A stretch of 44,429 nucleotides of DNA from assembly GCA_021848545.1 (NCBI GenBank), contig JAJZUL010000029.1, positions 1 through 44,429 of the forward strand. The letters are read 5' to 3'. A model generated the notes under the pieces. The model did not search any database. It was not told where the DNA came from and worked only from the letters and a program-made list of their open reading frames with translations. Within the stretch, counting starts at the first letter, position 1, and the number at the start of each line of letters is the position of its first letter. Below, in pieces: positions 24,019 to 34,098 of this stretch. The translations under genes and the position numbers were made by a program. The DNA comes from Pseudomonadota bacterium (GTDB taxonomy: Bacteria; Pseudomonadota; Alphaproteobacteria; Rhodospirillales; Magnetospirillaceae).

Positions 24019-26193
24019 GTGACGACCCTGCATTCCGTCGAGGCGCCCGCCATCGATTCCGGCGCCATCGACCCCGGAACCATCACGATCGAATCCAAGG
24101 AACGGTTCATCAATCGCGAACTGTCGTGGCTGGCCTTCAACACCAGGGTGGTCGAGGAAGCCTTCAACCCCCGCCACCCCTTGTTGGAACGGGTGCGGTT
24201 CCTGTCGATTTCCGCGTCCAACATCGACGAATTCTTCATGGTTCGGGTCGCCGGTCTCAAGGGCCAGGTGGAAGCCGGCGTGGTCAGCCACAGCCAGGAC
24301 GGCCTGACCCCGGCCCAACAATTGGCGGCCATCAACCGCGAGGCGGCGTCGATCCTGGCGACGCAAAAAAGATGCTGGCGCGAGTTGAAGGACGAGCTGC
24401 GCGAGACCGGCATCGCCGTGGTCAATGCCGACGAATTGAGCCGCGCCGACATGCGCTGGCTGGAGAACCGCTTTCTCGCCCACATCTTTCCGGTCCTCAC
24501 CCCGCTCGCCATCGACCCGGCCCACCCCTTTCCCTTCATCCCCAATGCCGGCATCGCCCTGGTGCTGCACCTGTTCCGGCTGGATGACGGCGAGGTTCTG
24601 CGCGCCCTGGTGCCCCTGCCCCAGCAGATCGAACGCTTCATCCGCCTGCCCGGCGCCGCCATCCGCTTCCTGCCGCTGGAAGATCTGGTGCTGCTGTTCC
24701 TCGACCATCTGTTCCCCGGTTTCCGGATCGAGGGCACCGGCATGTTCCGGGTGATCCGCGACACCGAAATGGATATCGACGAGGAGGCCGAGGATCTGGT
24801 CCGGGTGTTCGAGACGGCGCTGAAGCGCCGGCGCCGCGGTCATGTCATCCGGCTGACCTTCAATACCGGCATCCCGCGCGAATTGCAGCGCCTGGTCATC
24901 AACGAGATGCAGGTGGATGACGGCGACGTGTTCGAGTTCGACGAGATGATCGGTCTGGTCGATACCCACCAGTTGATCACCGACGAACGCGCCGACCTGC
25001 TGTTCCCCCCCTACAACGCCCGTTTTCCCGAACGCATCCGCGATTTCGGCGGCGACGCCTTCGCCGCCATCCGCAAGAAGGACATCGTGATCCACCATCC
25101 CTTCGAAAGCTTCGACGTGGTGGTGCAGTTCATCCGCGAGGCGGCCCACGACCCGCAGGTGGTGGCGATCAAGCAGACCCTGTACCGGACCTCGAAGAAC
25201 AGCCCCATCGTCAAGGCGCTGATCGAGGCGGCGGAAGCGGGCAAATCGGTCACCTGCATGGTGGAATTGAAGGCCCGTTTCGACGAGGAGGCCAACATCC
25301 GCTGGGCCCGCGACCTGGAGGCGGCCGGCGCCCAGGTGGTGTTCGGCTTCATCGAGTTGAAGACCCACGCCAAGATTTCCCTGGTGGTGCGCCGCGAATC
25401 CACGGGCCTGATGTCCTACGTCCATTTCGGCACCGGCAATTACCATCCGGTCACCGCCAAGATCTATACCGACCTGTCCTTTTTCACCTGCGACCCGGCC
25501 CTATGCCGCGACGCGGCCAAGGCGTTCAATTACATGACCGGCTACGCCCTGCCCGACGGCATGGAGAAGCTGACCATCGCGCCCCTGGGCCTGCGCGGCC
25601 GTATCATCGACATGATCGAGGCCGAAATCGCCCATGCCCGCGCCGGTCGCCCCGCAGCGATCTGGGTCAAGCTGAACTCGCTGGTGGACCCGAAATTGAT
25701 CGACGCGCTTTACCGGGCATCCGGGGCCGGAGTCGAGATCGATCTGGTCATTCGCGGCATCTGCTGCCTGCGGCCCGGGGTTCCCGGCCTGTCGGACAAT
25801 ATCCGGGTCAAAAGCATCGTCGGGCGCTATCTGGAACATTCGCGCATCATCTGTTTCGGCAACGGCAACCGCCTGCCGTCGCGCCAAGCCAAGGTGTTCA
25901 TCAGCTCCGCCGACTGGATGCCGCGCAACATGGATTGGCGGGTCGAAGCCTTCGTGCCCATCGAGAACACCACGGTCCACCGCCAGATTCTCGAACAGAT
26001 CATGGTGGCCAATCTCAAGGATCGGGCGCAGAGCTGGAATCTGGGTCCCGACGGCGCCTATCGGCGGGTGGAAGCCGAGGACGGCGCCTTCAGCGCCCAT
26101 ACCTGGTTCATGACCAATCCGTCGCTGTCGGGCCGCGGCAGCGCTCTTGAAAAGGGCCGCCGACCGCGGCCCCTGATCGATCGGACCATGTGA
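24019..26193 (+). CDS. ppk: Polyphosphate kinase 1
   Basis: This enzyme reversibly makes inorganic polyphosphate from ATP. With a GTG start at 24019 it is 724 residues, as expected; GGAG lies nine bases ahead. An ATG at 23911 would add 36 poorly conserved residues. The four PPK1 domains follow in order: N ([19 protein letters not shown]), head, C1 with the autophosphorylated His in [10 protein letters not shown], and C2 with [11 protein letters not shown] and the second His in [14 protein letters not shown]. The arginines and KAK-like segments needed for ATP binding ([19 protein letters not shown]) are intact. It is followed seven nt later by ppx, so synthesis and breakdown genes form one operon. 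Confidence 0.95.
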   Translation: MTTLHSVEAPAIDSGAIDPGTITIESKERFINRELSWLAFNTRVVEEAFNPRHPLLERVRFLSISASNIDEFFMVRVAGLKGQVEAGVVSHSQDGLTPAQQLAAINREAASILATQKRCWRELKDELRETGIAVVNADELSRADMRWLENRFLAHIFPVLTPLAIDPAHPFPFIPNAGIALVLHLFRLDDGEVLRALVPLPQQIERFIRLPGAAIRFLPLEDLVLLFLDHLFPGFRIEGTGMFRVIRDTEMDIDEEAEDLVRVFETALKRRRRGHVIRLTFNTGIPRELQRLVINEMQVDDGDVFEFDEMIGLVDTHQLITDERADLLFPPYNARFPERIRDFGGDAFAAIRKKDIVIHHPFESFDVVVQFIREAAHDPQVVAIKQTLYRTSKNSPIVKALIEAAEAGKSVTCMVELKARFDEEANIRWARDLEAAGAQVVFGFIELKTHAKISLVVRRESTGLMSYVHFGTGNYHPVTAKIYTDLSFFTCDPALCRDAAKAFNYMTGYALPDGMEKLTIAPLGLRGRIIDMIEAEIAHARAGRPAAIWVKLNSLVDPKLIDALYRASGAGVEIDLVIRGICCLRPGVPGLSDNIRVKSIVGRYLEHSRIICFGNGNRLPSRQAKVFISSADWMPRNMDWRVEAFVPIENTTVHRQILEQIMVANLKDRAQSWNLGPDGAYRRVEAEDGAFSAHTWFMTNPSLSGRGSALEKGRRPRPLIDRTM

Positions 26194-26200
26194 GCGGATC

Positions 26201-27685
26201 ATGGAAGCGGAGCGCGCGCAGGAGCCGGTGGGTATCGTCGATATCGGCTCCAACTCCATCCGTCTGTGCGTCTATGACGCGACCAAGCGCGTTCCGATTC
26301 CCCTATTCAACGAAAAATCGGTCTGCGCCTTGGCGTTGGGCCTGGGCGCCAGCGGACGGCTCAATCCCGACGGCATCGCCCCGGCCCTGGCGGCGGTGGG
26401 GCGGTTCGTCACCCTGGGCCGGGCCATGGGGCTTGCGCGCATCGACATCCTGGCCACGGCGGCGGTCCGCGACGCCGTGGACGGTGCCGAATTCGCCCGG
26501 CGCATCGAACAGGATCACGGGGTCGAGGTGCGGGTGCTTTCGGGCGGCGAGGAAGCCGAGCTGGCGGCCATGGGCGTGCTGTGCGGCACGCCAGAGGCCC
26601 ACGGCATCGTCTGCGACATGGGCGGCGGCTCCCTGGAACTGATCACGGTGGAGGACGGCAGGGTCGGAAGCCATGTCACCCTGCCCTTGGGCCTGTTGCG
26701 CCTGGCCGAGGCATCGGGCGACGACCGGTTGGTGGCCGCCGAGATCGTCGACCGTCATCTGCGCCAGATTCCCTGGCTGGCGGACGGGCGGGGCGCCACC
26801 CTGTACGCGGTGGGCGGCGCCTGGCGGGCCCTGGCGCGCATCTGCATCAGCCAGACCCAGCATCCGCTGACCGTGTTGGACAATTTCGGCCTGGAAAGCC
26901 ACGAGGCGCGGCGCATCATCGGGCTGGTGGCCACCCAAAGCCGCAAAAGCCTGGAAAAGGTTCCGGGCGTGGCCAAGAAGCGGGTGGCCGGCCTGCCGCT
27001 GGCGGCGACGGTGCTGGAACAGGTGATGGCCCGGGTCCAGCCCGCCTGCATGAATTTTTCGATCTACGGCATGCGCGAAGGCCAGTTCTACACCCGCCTG
27101 CCGCCGGCGCTGAAGGCCGAGGACCCGCTTTTGTCGATCTGCCGGCAGCTCGCCCGCCACGCCCTTCGCTTTCCCGAACATGGCGACGAACTGATGACCT
27201 GGACCGGCCGTCTGTTTCCGGGCGAGGCCCCCCACGACGCCCGCATCCGTCACGCCGCCTGTCTGGTCTCGGACGCATTCTGGAACGAACATCCCGATTA
27301 CCGCGCCGAACAGGCTTTTCTGCGCATCCTGCGCCTGCCGTTCATGGGCGTGCCCCATTGCGACCGCGCCGCCATCGCGCTGACCGTCTTCATCCGCTAC
27401 CAGGGCAGCGAGGAGGCCGAGCTGATCCAGCGCGCCACCGCTTTGCTGGACGAGGCCGCGTTGATGCGGGCCCGAATCATCGGTCAGGCCCTGCGTCTGG
27501 CCCACACCCTGTCGGGGGGCGCGCCCAATCTGTTGCGTCAGACCGGCCTGACCATCGAGGGCGCCGATCTCGTCCTGGAGATACCGGCCGGCAATCCGGC
27601 CTTCGCGGTGGAATCCGACCGCAGCTTCGACCGTTTGGCCAAGAGTCTGGGCTGCGAGACCCTGGTGATCCGCAGCCGGGGATAA
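26201..27685 (+). CDS. ppx: Exopolyphosphatase Ppx/GppA
   Basis: This protein of the ASKHA fold hydrolyses terminal phosphates of polyphosphate, and relatives act on pppGpp. It has 494 residues. The N-terminal phosphate-binding loop VDIGSNSIRL, the AVRDAVDG block, the SGGEEAELAAMG segment and the second loop CDMGGGSLEL are all conserved. The C-terminal region (about 310-490) corresponds to the HD-like helical domain. The ATG is seven nt after the ppk stop, with GAGCGG as ribosome site, so the pair is translationally close. It converges on rnd with eight nt between stops. Confidence 0.93.
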   Translation: MEAERAQEPVGIVDIGSNSIRLCVYDATKRVPIPLFNEKSVCALALGLGASGRLNPDGIAPALAAVGRFVTLGRAMGLARIDILATAAVRDAVDGAEFARRIEQDHGVEVRVLSGGEEAELAAMGVLCGTPEAHGIVCDMGGGSLELITVEDGRVGSHVTLPLGLLRLAEASGDDRLVAAEIVDRHLRQIPWLADGRGATLYAVGGAWRALARICISQTQHPLTVLDNFGLESHEARRIIGLVATQSRKSLEKVPGVAKKRVAGLPLAATVLEQVMARVQPACMNFSIYGMREGQFYTRLPPALKAEDPLLSICRQLARHALRFPEHGDELMTWTGRLFPGEAPHDARIRHAACLVSDAFWNEHPDYRAEQAFLRILRLPFMGVPHCDRAAIALTVFIRYQGSEEAELIQRATALLDEAALMRARIIGQALRLAHTLSGGAPNLLRQTGLTIEGADLVLEIPAGNPAFAVESDRSFDRLAKSLGCETLVIRSRG

Positions 27686-27693
27686 GGAAACGA

Positions 27694-28881
27694 TCAGAGA
27701 ACGGCTTCGGCCGAGGTTTCAGGCGGATCCAGGGGCACCAGACGCAGCCGCCGCCCATCGGTGCAAAACCCCAACGCCAGGCGTCCGTGCTTGAGACGCA
27801 GGGCATCGTCGCCGAACAATTCGCGGCGCCAGCCCGACAAAGCCGGCACGTCGGCGGAATCGTCGGCGGCGATCGCCTCGATATCGGCGGAGTTGGCCAC
27901 CAGCTTCTGCGCCACCCCATGCTCGTCGCACTTCATCTTGAGCAGCACTTTGAGCAGCTCCACCACCGGCCCCAGACCGCGCGGCAGTTCATTGCGGGCC
28001 GGCGGGGCCGGCGCGTCCCGTTCCGGCACCGCCATGCCCTGCGCCACCGCCGCCAGGATCGACTGGCCCATGCGGCCTTCCACCAGCCCCTTGCCCAGGC
28101 CGCGGGTGCGGCCCAGCTCGGCGATGGTGACGGGATGATGGGCGGCGATCTCCATCAGCGCCTCGTCGCGGACGACGCGCTGGCGGGGCAGATCGCGCTC
28201 CTGCGCCTCCCGCTCGCGCCAGGCGGCCAGTTCGCGCAGGATCGACAGGAAACGGGGGCTCGACGACCGCGGCTTCAACCGCCGCCACGCCCGCTCCGGC
28301 GACACCTGATAGGTGGCGGGATCGTTCAGCTCGGCCATTTCCTCGGCCAGCCAGGCGATGCGGCCGTTCTGATCCAGCTTGTGCAGCAATTTCTCGTACG
28401 CCACCCGCAAATGAGTGACGTCGGCCAGGGCGTATTCCACCTGCTTGTCGGTCAGCGGCCGTAGCGACCAGTCGGTGAACCGCATGGATTTGTCGATGCG
28501 GGCGCGGGCCAACTGGCTGGCCAGGGTCTCGTACCCCACCGAATCGCCGAAGCCGCAGACCATGGCCGCCACCTGGGTGTCGAACAACGGCGCCGGCACC
28601 CGTCCGGTCAGGTGCAGAAAAATCTCCACATCCTGGCGGGCGGCGTGAAACACCTTGATGACGTTGGGATCGGCCAGCAGGGCGAAAAGCGGCGCGAGAT
28701 CGATATCCGGCGCCAGGGGATCGATGGCCCAGGCTTCATCGGGACCGGCCACCTGCACCAGGCATAATTGCGGCCAATATGTCTTTTCCCGCATGAACTC
28801 GGTATCGACGGTGACGTAATCCGCCTGGGAAAGACGCTCGCATAGCGCCGCAAGCGCTTGAGAATCGGAAATAATCGGCAT
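27694..28881 (-). CDS. rnd: Ribonuclease D
   Basis: This DEDDy 3'-5' exoribonuclease, involved in tRNA 3' maturation, has 395 residues. Exo I carries the catalytic Asp and Glu in [17 protein letters not shown]; Exo II is [11 protein letters not shown]; Exo III is [16 protein letters not shown], giving the Tyr-Asp pair. A helical HRDC domain spans about 205-290 ([20 protein letters not shown]), followed by the C-terminal helical domain. No ribosome site is evident before ATG 28881, so the start could be leaderless or lie at another codon. It is divergent from aspS, with 249 bp between them that hold no other supported gene. Confidence 0.93.
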   Translation of the reverse strand: MPIISDSQALAALCERLSQADYVTVDTEFMREKTYWPQLCLVQVAGPDEAWAIDPLAPDIDLAPLFALLADPNVIKVFHAARQDVEIFLHLTGRVPAPLFDTQVAAMVCGFGDSVGYETLASQLARARIDKSMRFTDWSLRPLTDKQVEYALADVTHLRVAYEKLLHKLDQNGRIAWLAEEMAELNDPATYQVSPERAWRRLKPRSSSPRFLSILRELAAWREREAQERDLPRQRVVRDEALMEIAAHHPVTIAELGRTRGLGKGLVEGRMGQSILAAVAQGMAVPERDAPAPPARNELPRGLGPVVELLKVLLKMKCDEHGVAQKLVANSADIEAIAADDSADVPALSGWRRELFGDDALRLKHGRLALGFCTDGRRLRLVPLDPPETSAEAVL

Positions 28882-29130
28882 GACTAAAGATCAATACACG
28901 CAGGCCCGCCACCAACGCAAGCGACGACGGCGCCGATGGGCCGTCAAGGCCGAAATTAACTTCGATTTCCCGCACCGGCACCGATTTGATCGCGTTTCGG
29001 CGCGTGCGTGGGGAATCCGGGTCAACCGGCGCCTTGACGAAAGACGGCACCTGTGCCTTCTTCCCCGCTTCGATCCTTTGATCCCCGCCGCCGCGATCGG
29101 CGCGGGGCCGCCCGCCACCGGAGAGGCGCC

Positions 29131-30918
29131 ATGCACCCGTACCGTTCGCACACCTGCGGTCAGTTGAGACTGTCCGACGCCGGCGCCACCGTCCGCCTGT
29201 CCGGCTGGGTCCACCGCAAACGCGACCACGGCAATCTGCTGTTCGTCGATCTGCGCGACCATTGGGGACTGACCCAATGCGTGCTCGACGTCTCCAGCCC
29301 GGTTTTCCCCGAACTGGAAAAGGCCCGTCCGGAAAGCGTGGTGACGGTGACCGGCACGGTGATCGGCCGCACGGCGGACACCGTCAATCCGCGCCTGGAT
29401 ACCGGCGAGATCGAAGTCCAGGTGGCGGAAGTCGAAATCCAGTCCATGGCCGAGGTGCTGCCGATGCAGGTGGCCGGCGACCAGGATTATCCCGAGGATA
29501 TGCGTCTGCGTTACCGCTATCTCGACCTGCGGCGCGAAGCGGTCCATGCCAACATGGTTCTGCGCTCGAAGGTGATCACATATCTGCGCCAGCGGATGAT
29601 CGAACAGGGCTTTACCGAGTTCCAGACGCCGATCCTGACCGCCTCCAGCCCCGAGGGCGCGCGCGACTATCTGGTGCCGTCTCGTCTGCATCCGGGGCAT
29701 TTCTACGCCCTGCCCCAGGCGCCGCAGCAATTCAAGCAATTGCTGATGGTGGCCGGCTTCGATCGCTATTTCCAGATCGCGCCCTGCTTCCGCGACGAGG
29801 CCGGCCGCGCCGACCGTTCGCCGGGCGAATTCTACCAGCTCGATTTCGAAATGAGCTTCGTCACCCAGGACGAGGTCTTCGCCGCCATCGAGCCGGTGCT
29901 CGAAGGCGTGTTCAAGGAATTCGGCGGCGGCCGCACCGTCACCCCGGCGCCGTTCCCGCGCATCGCCTATGACGAGGCGATGCTGAAATACGGCAGCGAC
30001 AAGCCCGATCTGCGCAACCCGCTGATCATCGCCGACGTCACCGAAGCCTTCCGCGGTTCGGGCTTCGGCCTGTTCGCCAAGGCGGTGGAAAAGGGCCAGG
30101 TGGTCCGCGCCATCCCGGCGCCGGGCGGGGCTGCGCAACCGCGGTCCTGGTTCGACAAGCTCAATGAATGGGCGCGCGAGGAAGGGGCCGGCGGCCTGGG
30201 CTACATCCAATACGCCGCCGATGGCGCCAAGGGACCGATCGCCAAGAATCTCGATGCCGAGCGGGTGGCGATGATCCGCGAGGCGGTGGGGCTCAAGGAC
30301 GGCGACGCCGTGTTCTTCGCCTGCGCCAAGGCCCTGGACGCGGCCAAGTTCGCCGGCAAGGTCCGCACCCGTCTGGCCACCGAATTGGATCTGATCGAAA
30401 AGGACGTGTTCAAGTTCTGCTGGACGGTGGATTTCCCCCTGTACGAGATGAACGAGGAAAGCGGAGCCATCGAGTTCAGCCACAACCCGTTTTCCATGCC
30501 CCAGGGCGGCATGGAGGCGCTGCTGACCCAGGACCCGCTGACGATCAAGGCGTTCCAGTACGACATCGTTTGCAACGGGGTCGAATTGTCGTCCGGCGCC
30601 ATCCGCAATCACCGTCCCGACATCATGATCAAGGCGTTCGAGATCGCCGGCTATACGGCGGAGCATGTGGAAGAGCATTTCGGCGGCATGCTGAACGCCT
30701 TCCGCTACGGCGCGCCGCCCCATGGCGGCTCGGCGCCGGGAATCGACCGCATCGTCATGCTGCTGGCCGACGAACCCAATATCCGCGAAATCATCGCCTT
30801 CCCCATGAACCAGCAGGCCCAGGACCTGCTGATGGGCGCGCCTGCCACCGTCGATGCCGCCCGGCTCAAGGAACTGCATCTGCGCCTCGACCTGCCCAAG
30901 ACGGTCAAAAAGGATTAA
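29131..30918 (+). CDS. aspS: Aspartyl-tRNA synthetase, probably non-discriminating (AspS)
   Basis: This class IIb synthetase has 595 residues. The OB-fold anticodon domain starts [21 protein letters not shown], and the bacterial GAD insertion follows the catalytic motif 2 ([19 protein letters not shown]). Motif 3 is [13 protein letters not shown]. The His in RDHG is the residue associated with non-discriminating enzymes that also charge tRNA-Asn; discriminating ones carry Leu there. A second marker position, before TVNP, is Asp rather than the usual Gly or Lys, so the specificity call is tentative. GGAGAGG precedes ATG 29131; an earlier in-frame ATG at 29053 is not conserved. A long hairpin follows the stop. 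Confidence 0.94.
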   Translation: MHPYRSHTCGQLRLSDAGATVRLSGWVHRKRDHGNLLFVDLRDHWGLTQCVLDVSSPVFPELEKARPESVVTVTGTVIGRTADTVNPRLDTGEIEVQVAEVEIQSMAEVLPMQVAGDQDYPEDMRLRYRYLDLRREAVHANMVLRSKVITYLRQRMIEQGFTEFQTPILTASSPEGARDYLVPSRLHPGHFYALPQAPQQFKQLLMVAGFDRYFQIAPCFRDEAGRADRSPGEFYQLDFEMSFVTQDEVFAAIEPVLEGVFKEFGGGRTVTPAPFPRIAYDEAMLKYGSDKPDLRNPLIIADVTEAFRGSGFGLFAKAVEKGQVVRAIPAPGGAAQPRSWFDKLNEWAREEGAGGLGYIQYAADGAKGPIAKNLDAERVAMIREAVGLKDGDAVFFACAKALDAAKFAGKVRTRLATELDLIEKDVFKFCWTVDFPLYEMNEESGAIEFSHNPFSMPQGGMEALLTQDPLTIKAFQYDIVCNGVELSSGAIRNHRPDIMIKAFEIAGYTAEHVEEHFGGMLNAFRYGAPPHGGSAPGIDRIVMLLADEPNIREIIAFPMNQQAQDLLMGAPATVDAARLKELHLRLDLPKTVKKD

Positions 30919-30941
30919 GCTTACAGGCGAATTGGGGGGAT

Positions 30942-30978
30942 GCGACGATGGGCCGGGGCGCCGGCCCCGGATCGTCGC
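30942..30978 (+). terminator. Long hairpin after aspS
   Basis: An outer 8-bp stem (30942-30949 with 30971-30978) encloses a 7-bp inner stem (30953-30959 with 30964-30970) with a three-G bulge. It begins 23 nt after the aspS stop. No T-run follows. Confidence 0.5.
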
Positions 30979-31022
30979 CTGAAACGTCGCCGCGAAAGCG
31001 CCCTTCGGGGGCCCTGCCGACA

Positions 31023-31043
31023 CCTCCCCGAAAACGGGAGGGG
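31023..31043 (+). promoter_or_regulatory. Hairpin covering the ribosome site of the hybrid kinase
   Basis: CCTCCC (31023-31028) can pair with GGGAGG (31036-31041) over a seven-base loop. The GGGAGGGG that is paired is the only ribosome-binding site for the TTG start at 31046, so folding should reduce translation. Confidence 0.4.
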
Positions 31044-31045
31044 CG

Positions 31046-33112
31046 TTGCAGCACGATCAGAAAATCCTGCGCCTGTTCGTCGAGAACGCCCCCGGATCGC
31101 TCTCCATGCTGGACCGCGACCTGCGTTTCGTCGCGGTCAGCCGCCATTGGCTGAACACGTACAAGCTTGAAAGCGCGGCGGTCCTCGGGCGAACTCACGA
31201 GGACGTGTTTCCCGGCGCCCCCGATCATTGGCGGGACGCGCGCCGCCGCGCCCTGGCCGGCGAGGTGGTCCGCGCCGACGAGGATTTGCTGGAAAACCAC
31301 CAGGGCCGGAAATTGTGGCTGCAATGGGAGCTGCGCCCCTGGTTCACGGTGACGGGCGAGACCGGCGGCATCGTCATCTATTCCCAGGACATCTCGGCCC
31401 GCAAGGAGGCCGAAGAGACCCAGGCCCGCCTCAATCGCGCGCTCCGGCTGCTCAAGGAAAGCAGCGTCGCCATTCTGCGCAACGACGACGAACGGCATCT
31501 GCTGGACGACGTCTGCCGGCTGTTCGTGGAAACCGGCGGCTATGTCATGGCCTGGGTGGGGGTGGCCGAGGACGATCCCGGCAAATCGATCGGCGTCGCC
31601 GCCCGCTCGGGCTACGAGGAGGGCTATCTGGACGGCATCGCCCTGTCGTGGGACGGCGATCGCGAAATCGGGCGCGGCCCCACCGGGACCGCGCTGCGGA
31701 CCGGCCTGGTCCAGATCAACCAAAGCCATACCGCCAATCCCGCCGTCGCCCCCTGGCGCGACAGCGCGTCCCGGCGCGGCTACCGCGCCAGCATCGCCTT
31801 GCCGCTGAAACATCAGGATTCGCTTTTCGGGGTGCTGACCGCCTACGCCGCCGAACCCGACGTGTTCACCCCCGACGAGGTGGAATTGCTGCGGGAATTG
31901 GCCGATACGGTGGCCTTCGGCATCCAGTCGCTGCGGACCGGCCGCCAGCGCGACGCCGCCGAAGCCGCGGCCCAGGCCAAGTCCGAGTTCCTGTCGGCGA
32001 TGAGCCATGAACTGCGCACGCCGCTGAATGCCATTCTCGGCTTCGCCCAGTTGCTGGGAAGCAACCCGACGGCGACCTTGACCGAACGGCAGCGGGATTA
32101 TGTCGAGCATATCCGCAAGGGCGGCAGGCATCTGCTGCAATTGATCAACGAGGTTCTCGATCTGGCGCGCATCGAGACCGGCCGCCTGTCCCTGTCGCTG
32201 GAGCCCGTCGAAATCCGCCCGCTGCTGGCCGAGGTTCTGGATTTCATTCGCGCCTATGCCGGCGCCACCCGGCTTACCATCGCCGATTGGCGGTTCGCCG
32301 CCGGCGTGCCGGACTGGGTCCGGGCCGACGAGACCCGCCTCAAGCAGGTGCTGCTCAATCTCGCCTCCAACGCCGTCAAATACAATGCGCCCACCGGCAC
32401 CGTCCGCCTGGAGGTGACGCCATCGGCCAACGGCGCCGTGCGCTTTTCCATTTCCGACGACGGACCCGGCATCGACGTGGTCAAGCGGCAATATCTGTTC
32501 GAACCCTTCAACCGCCTGGGCGCGGAAGCGACCGGCATCGAGGGAACGGGCGTGGGCCTGACCATTTCCAAACAATTGGTCGAGGCCATGGACGGCGCCA
32601 TCGGGTTCAAGACCGAGGTCGGGCGCGGATCGACGTTCTGGATCGAAATGCCGGCGACCGCGGCCCCGGAACGCCGGAGCGGGATGGACGGGTCTTCGTC
32701 GCCGGCGCCCGCGCCGCCGGCCGCCGGCCCCGTCACCGCCGGGAAAACCCTGCTCTATGTCGAAGACAATTCGGCCAACGTCCAATTGATGCGCGATATC
32801 GTCGAGGATCTGGCGGATTTCTCCCTTTTGACCGCCACCACCGCCGAGGCGGGCATCGAAATCGCCAAGATCGTCCGCCCCGATATCATCGTGCTCGACG
32901 TCAATCTGCCCGGCATCAGCGGCATCGAAGCGGCGCGACGCTTGCGCGGCGATCCGTATACGGCCGCCATTCCGCTGATCGCCTTGTCGGCCGACGCCAC
33001 CCCCCACACCCGGCGCGCCGGACTGGAAGCGGGATTTTCCCACTATCTGAACAAACCCCTCGACGTGGCCGCCTTCCTCGCCATCCTCCAGGCGCTTGAG
33101 CGACGCGCCTGA
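31046..33112 (+). CDS. PAS-GAF hybrid sensor histidine kinase
   Basis: This is a 688-residue soluble hybrid kinase. A PAS domain (about 5-120) is followed by a GAF domain (about 135-300), a HisKA domain with the phosphorylated His321 (SHELRTPLNAI), and a HATPase domain with N box LNLASNAVKYN, DDGPGI and GTGVGLTISKQL. A Pro/Ala linker then leads to a C-terminal receiver (about 565-685) with Asp618 (IIVLDVNLPG) and Lys670 (YLNKPLD). No membrane segment is seen. The start is TTG at 31046, supported by GGGAGGGG; no ATG is available. No response regulator or Hpt gene is adjacent. The signal is unknown, though PAS and GAF commonly bind small ligands or heme. Confidence 0.9.
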   Translation: MQHDQKILRLFVENAPGSLSMLDRDLRFVAVSRHWLNTYKLESAAVLGRTHEDVFPGAPDHWRDARRRALAGEVVRADEDLLENHQGRKLWLQWELRPWFTVTGETGGIVIYSQDISARKEAEETQARLNRALRLLKESSVAILRNDDERHLLDDVCRLFVETGGYVMAWVGVAEDDPGKSIGVAARSGYEEGYLDGIALSWDGDREIGRGPTGTALRTGLVQINQSHTANPAVAPWRDSASRRGYRASIALPLKHQDSLFGVLTAYAAEPDVFTPDEVELLRELADTVAFGIQSLRTGRQRDAAEAAAQAKSEFLSAMSHELRTPLNAILGFAQLLGSNPTATLTERQRDYVEHIRKGGRHLLQLINEVLDLARIETGRLSLSLEPVEIRPLLAEVLDFIRAYAGATRLTIADWRFAAGVPDWVRADETRLKQVLLNLASNAVKYNAPTGTVRLEVTPSANGAVRFSISDDGPGIDVVKRQYLFEPFNRLGAEATGIEGTGVGLTISKQLVEAMDGAIGFKTEVGRGSTFWIEMPATAAPERRSGMDGSSSPAPAPPAAGPVTAGKTLLYVEDNSANVQLMRDIVEDLADFSLLTATTAEAGIEIAKIVRPDIIVLDVNLPGISGIEAARRLRGDPYTAAIPLIALSADATPHTRRAGLEAGFSHYLNKPLDVAAFLAILQALERRA

Positions 33113-33134
33113 AATCTGAAACGTCTGGCTAAAT

Positions 33135-33176
33135 CTTGGCCGCGTCGCTCCGGCGAGCATTAAGCGAGCGGCCAAG
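33135..33176. repeat. Inverted repeat after the hybrid kinase
   Basis: CTTGGCCGC (33135-33143) is mirrored exactly by GCGGCCAAG (33168-33176), and with one extra base the arms extend to about 14 bp. A further small hairpin (GCAGCC/GGCTGC) follows directly. It lies 22 nt after the kinase stop and is a likely transcript end. Confidence 0.55.
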
Positions 33177-33223
33177 CAGCCGGACGGCTGCGCTTAGGCA
33201 GAGGGCCAAATATCAAATATAAA

Positions 33224-33268
33224 GCATTTAGACCGTGATGCGGATTTTCTGCGTCACGGTCTAAATGC
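33224..33268. repeat. Large palindrome sharing its stem with the rpe terminator
   Basis: An 18-bp stem (33224-33241 with 33251-33268, one G-U pair) closes a T-rich nine-base loop. Its inner part, GACCGTGAYGCGGA and GCGTCACGGTC, repeats the stem of the rpe terminator at 11481-11511. The rest of the 400-bp gap (33113-33511) holds only the inverted repeat described separately and no convincing gene. Confidence 0.75.
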
Positions 33269-33511
33269 CGGTTCGACCCGATCGCGACCCTCCCCAGGCG
33301 CGTAGGCTTTCCCGCCCCCGTTTTAATGCACAATGTTCATCTATTGGTGTAGTGACCGGCAATCCCGCCGCCATGATCGGCTGATCGAACGGGGGCCGGC
33401 CTCGGGAAGAACATCCCGACCGCGGTTGGGCGACATGGCCAGAATGCCATGCCAGAACATGGTTGACGTGCGCCTGCCGCCGATAACCGGGATCACCACG
33501 GGAGGTAGACC

Positions 33512-33886
33512 ATGGCTTATGTTCCGGTTTCCTCGGATTCCTCGTCCCAGTCCCCCGTTCTTGAACCGCCCGGCGAGGCCGACGAGGAATCAAGCAGGGC
33601 GGAAGCCATCGCCCAGGCCAAACGCACATTCGATCTGGTCATTCGCATCAACATGCTGGGGCCGTTCCGCTGTTCGTCGGCCATTCACGCCCATCTCGGA
33701 CTTGCGCCCGATTCCCTGGCGGCCACCACCTTGAAGGAAATCGAACGCGCCTGCCGCCGGGGCAATATCGGCCAGGGCGCGACCTATGTGGAACACGGCC
33801 TTCTTTTCGGCTGCCACCTTGGCCGAACCGAACTCGGCTACCGGGTCACCTACGAATTTCTGGGCCGGGCGTCCAGAACGCGATGA
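33512..33886 (+). CDS. Hypothetical 124-residue protein
   Basis: No family is recognised. The N-terminal 40 residues are Ser/Glu-rich and probably disordered. The remainder (RTFDLVIRINMLGPFRCSSAIHAHL, then LAATTLKEIERACRRGNIGQGATYVEHGLLFGCHLGRTELGYRVTYEFLG) looks like a compact globular domain with two Cys and several His. The start is well supported by GGGAGGTAGACC before the ATG. The gene is alone, between two palindromic regions; a 17-bp near-perfect inverted repeat begins in its stop codon. Codon use is like its neighbours, so it looks like a real chromosomal gene. Confidence 0.65.
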   Translation: MAYVPVSSDSSSQSPVLEPPGEADEESSRAEAIAQAKRTFDLVIRINMLGPFRCSSAIHAHLGLAPDSLAATTLKEIERACRRGNIGQGATYVEHGLLFGCHLGRTELGYRVTYEFLGRASRTR

Positions 33887-33922
33887 CATTGGATTGACGC
33901 GCGGCCGTGTCGATCCAATGTC
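33885..33922. repeat. Inverted repeat starting in the stop codon of the 124-residue gene
   Basis: Arms 33885-33901 and 33906-33922 (17 bp each, two mismatches that can pair as G-U) flank a four-base loop. It probably acts as a transcription end or a transcript-stability element. Confidence 0.6.
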
Positions 33923-34049
33923 TGAATCGTTCTCCGGTTATCGGCCAAGGACTCCGTCTTCCCCGATGCGCGGAAACAGTCACCGAACACGATGGGTCGC
34001 GCTTATCGTTGTTTGGTATTACCCTCGCGAAGGCCGTGAAAATTCGGCC

Positions 34050-34098
34050 GGCGATCCGATCCCGGTGCTTGCCTTTCAAGCGTCGGGATCGGATCGCC
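34050..34098 (+). promoter_or_regulatory. Long hairpin in the hemerythrin leader
   Basis: GGCGATCCGATCCCG (34050-34064) pairs exactly with 34084-34098. The loop can pair further (GCTTG with CAAGC), giving a stem of about 20 bp. It ends 27 nt before the hemerythrin start. It may be a terminator for the gene upstream or a leader structure. Confidence 0.55.

Noticed and set aside
28880-29167. A 95-codon plus-strand frame between rnd and aspS
   Set aside because: It overlaps the start of aspS, is mostly Arg-rich low complexity and has no ribosome site.
28891-33175. Minus-strand open frames of 710 and 756 codons opposite aspS and the hybrid kinase
   Set aside because: Both lie antisense to genes with complete catalytic motifs and show no domain of their own. 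They also run through noncoding palindromes.
33270-33278. T-loop-like GGTTCGACC suggesting a tRNA
   Set aside because: No acceptor, D or anticodon stem can be built around it, and it lies just beside a large palindrome.
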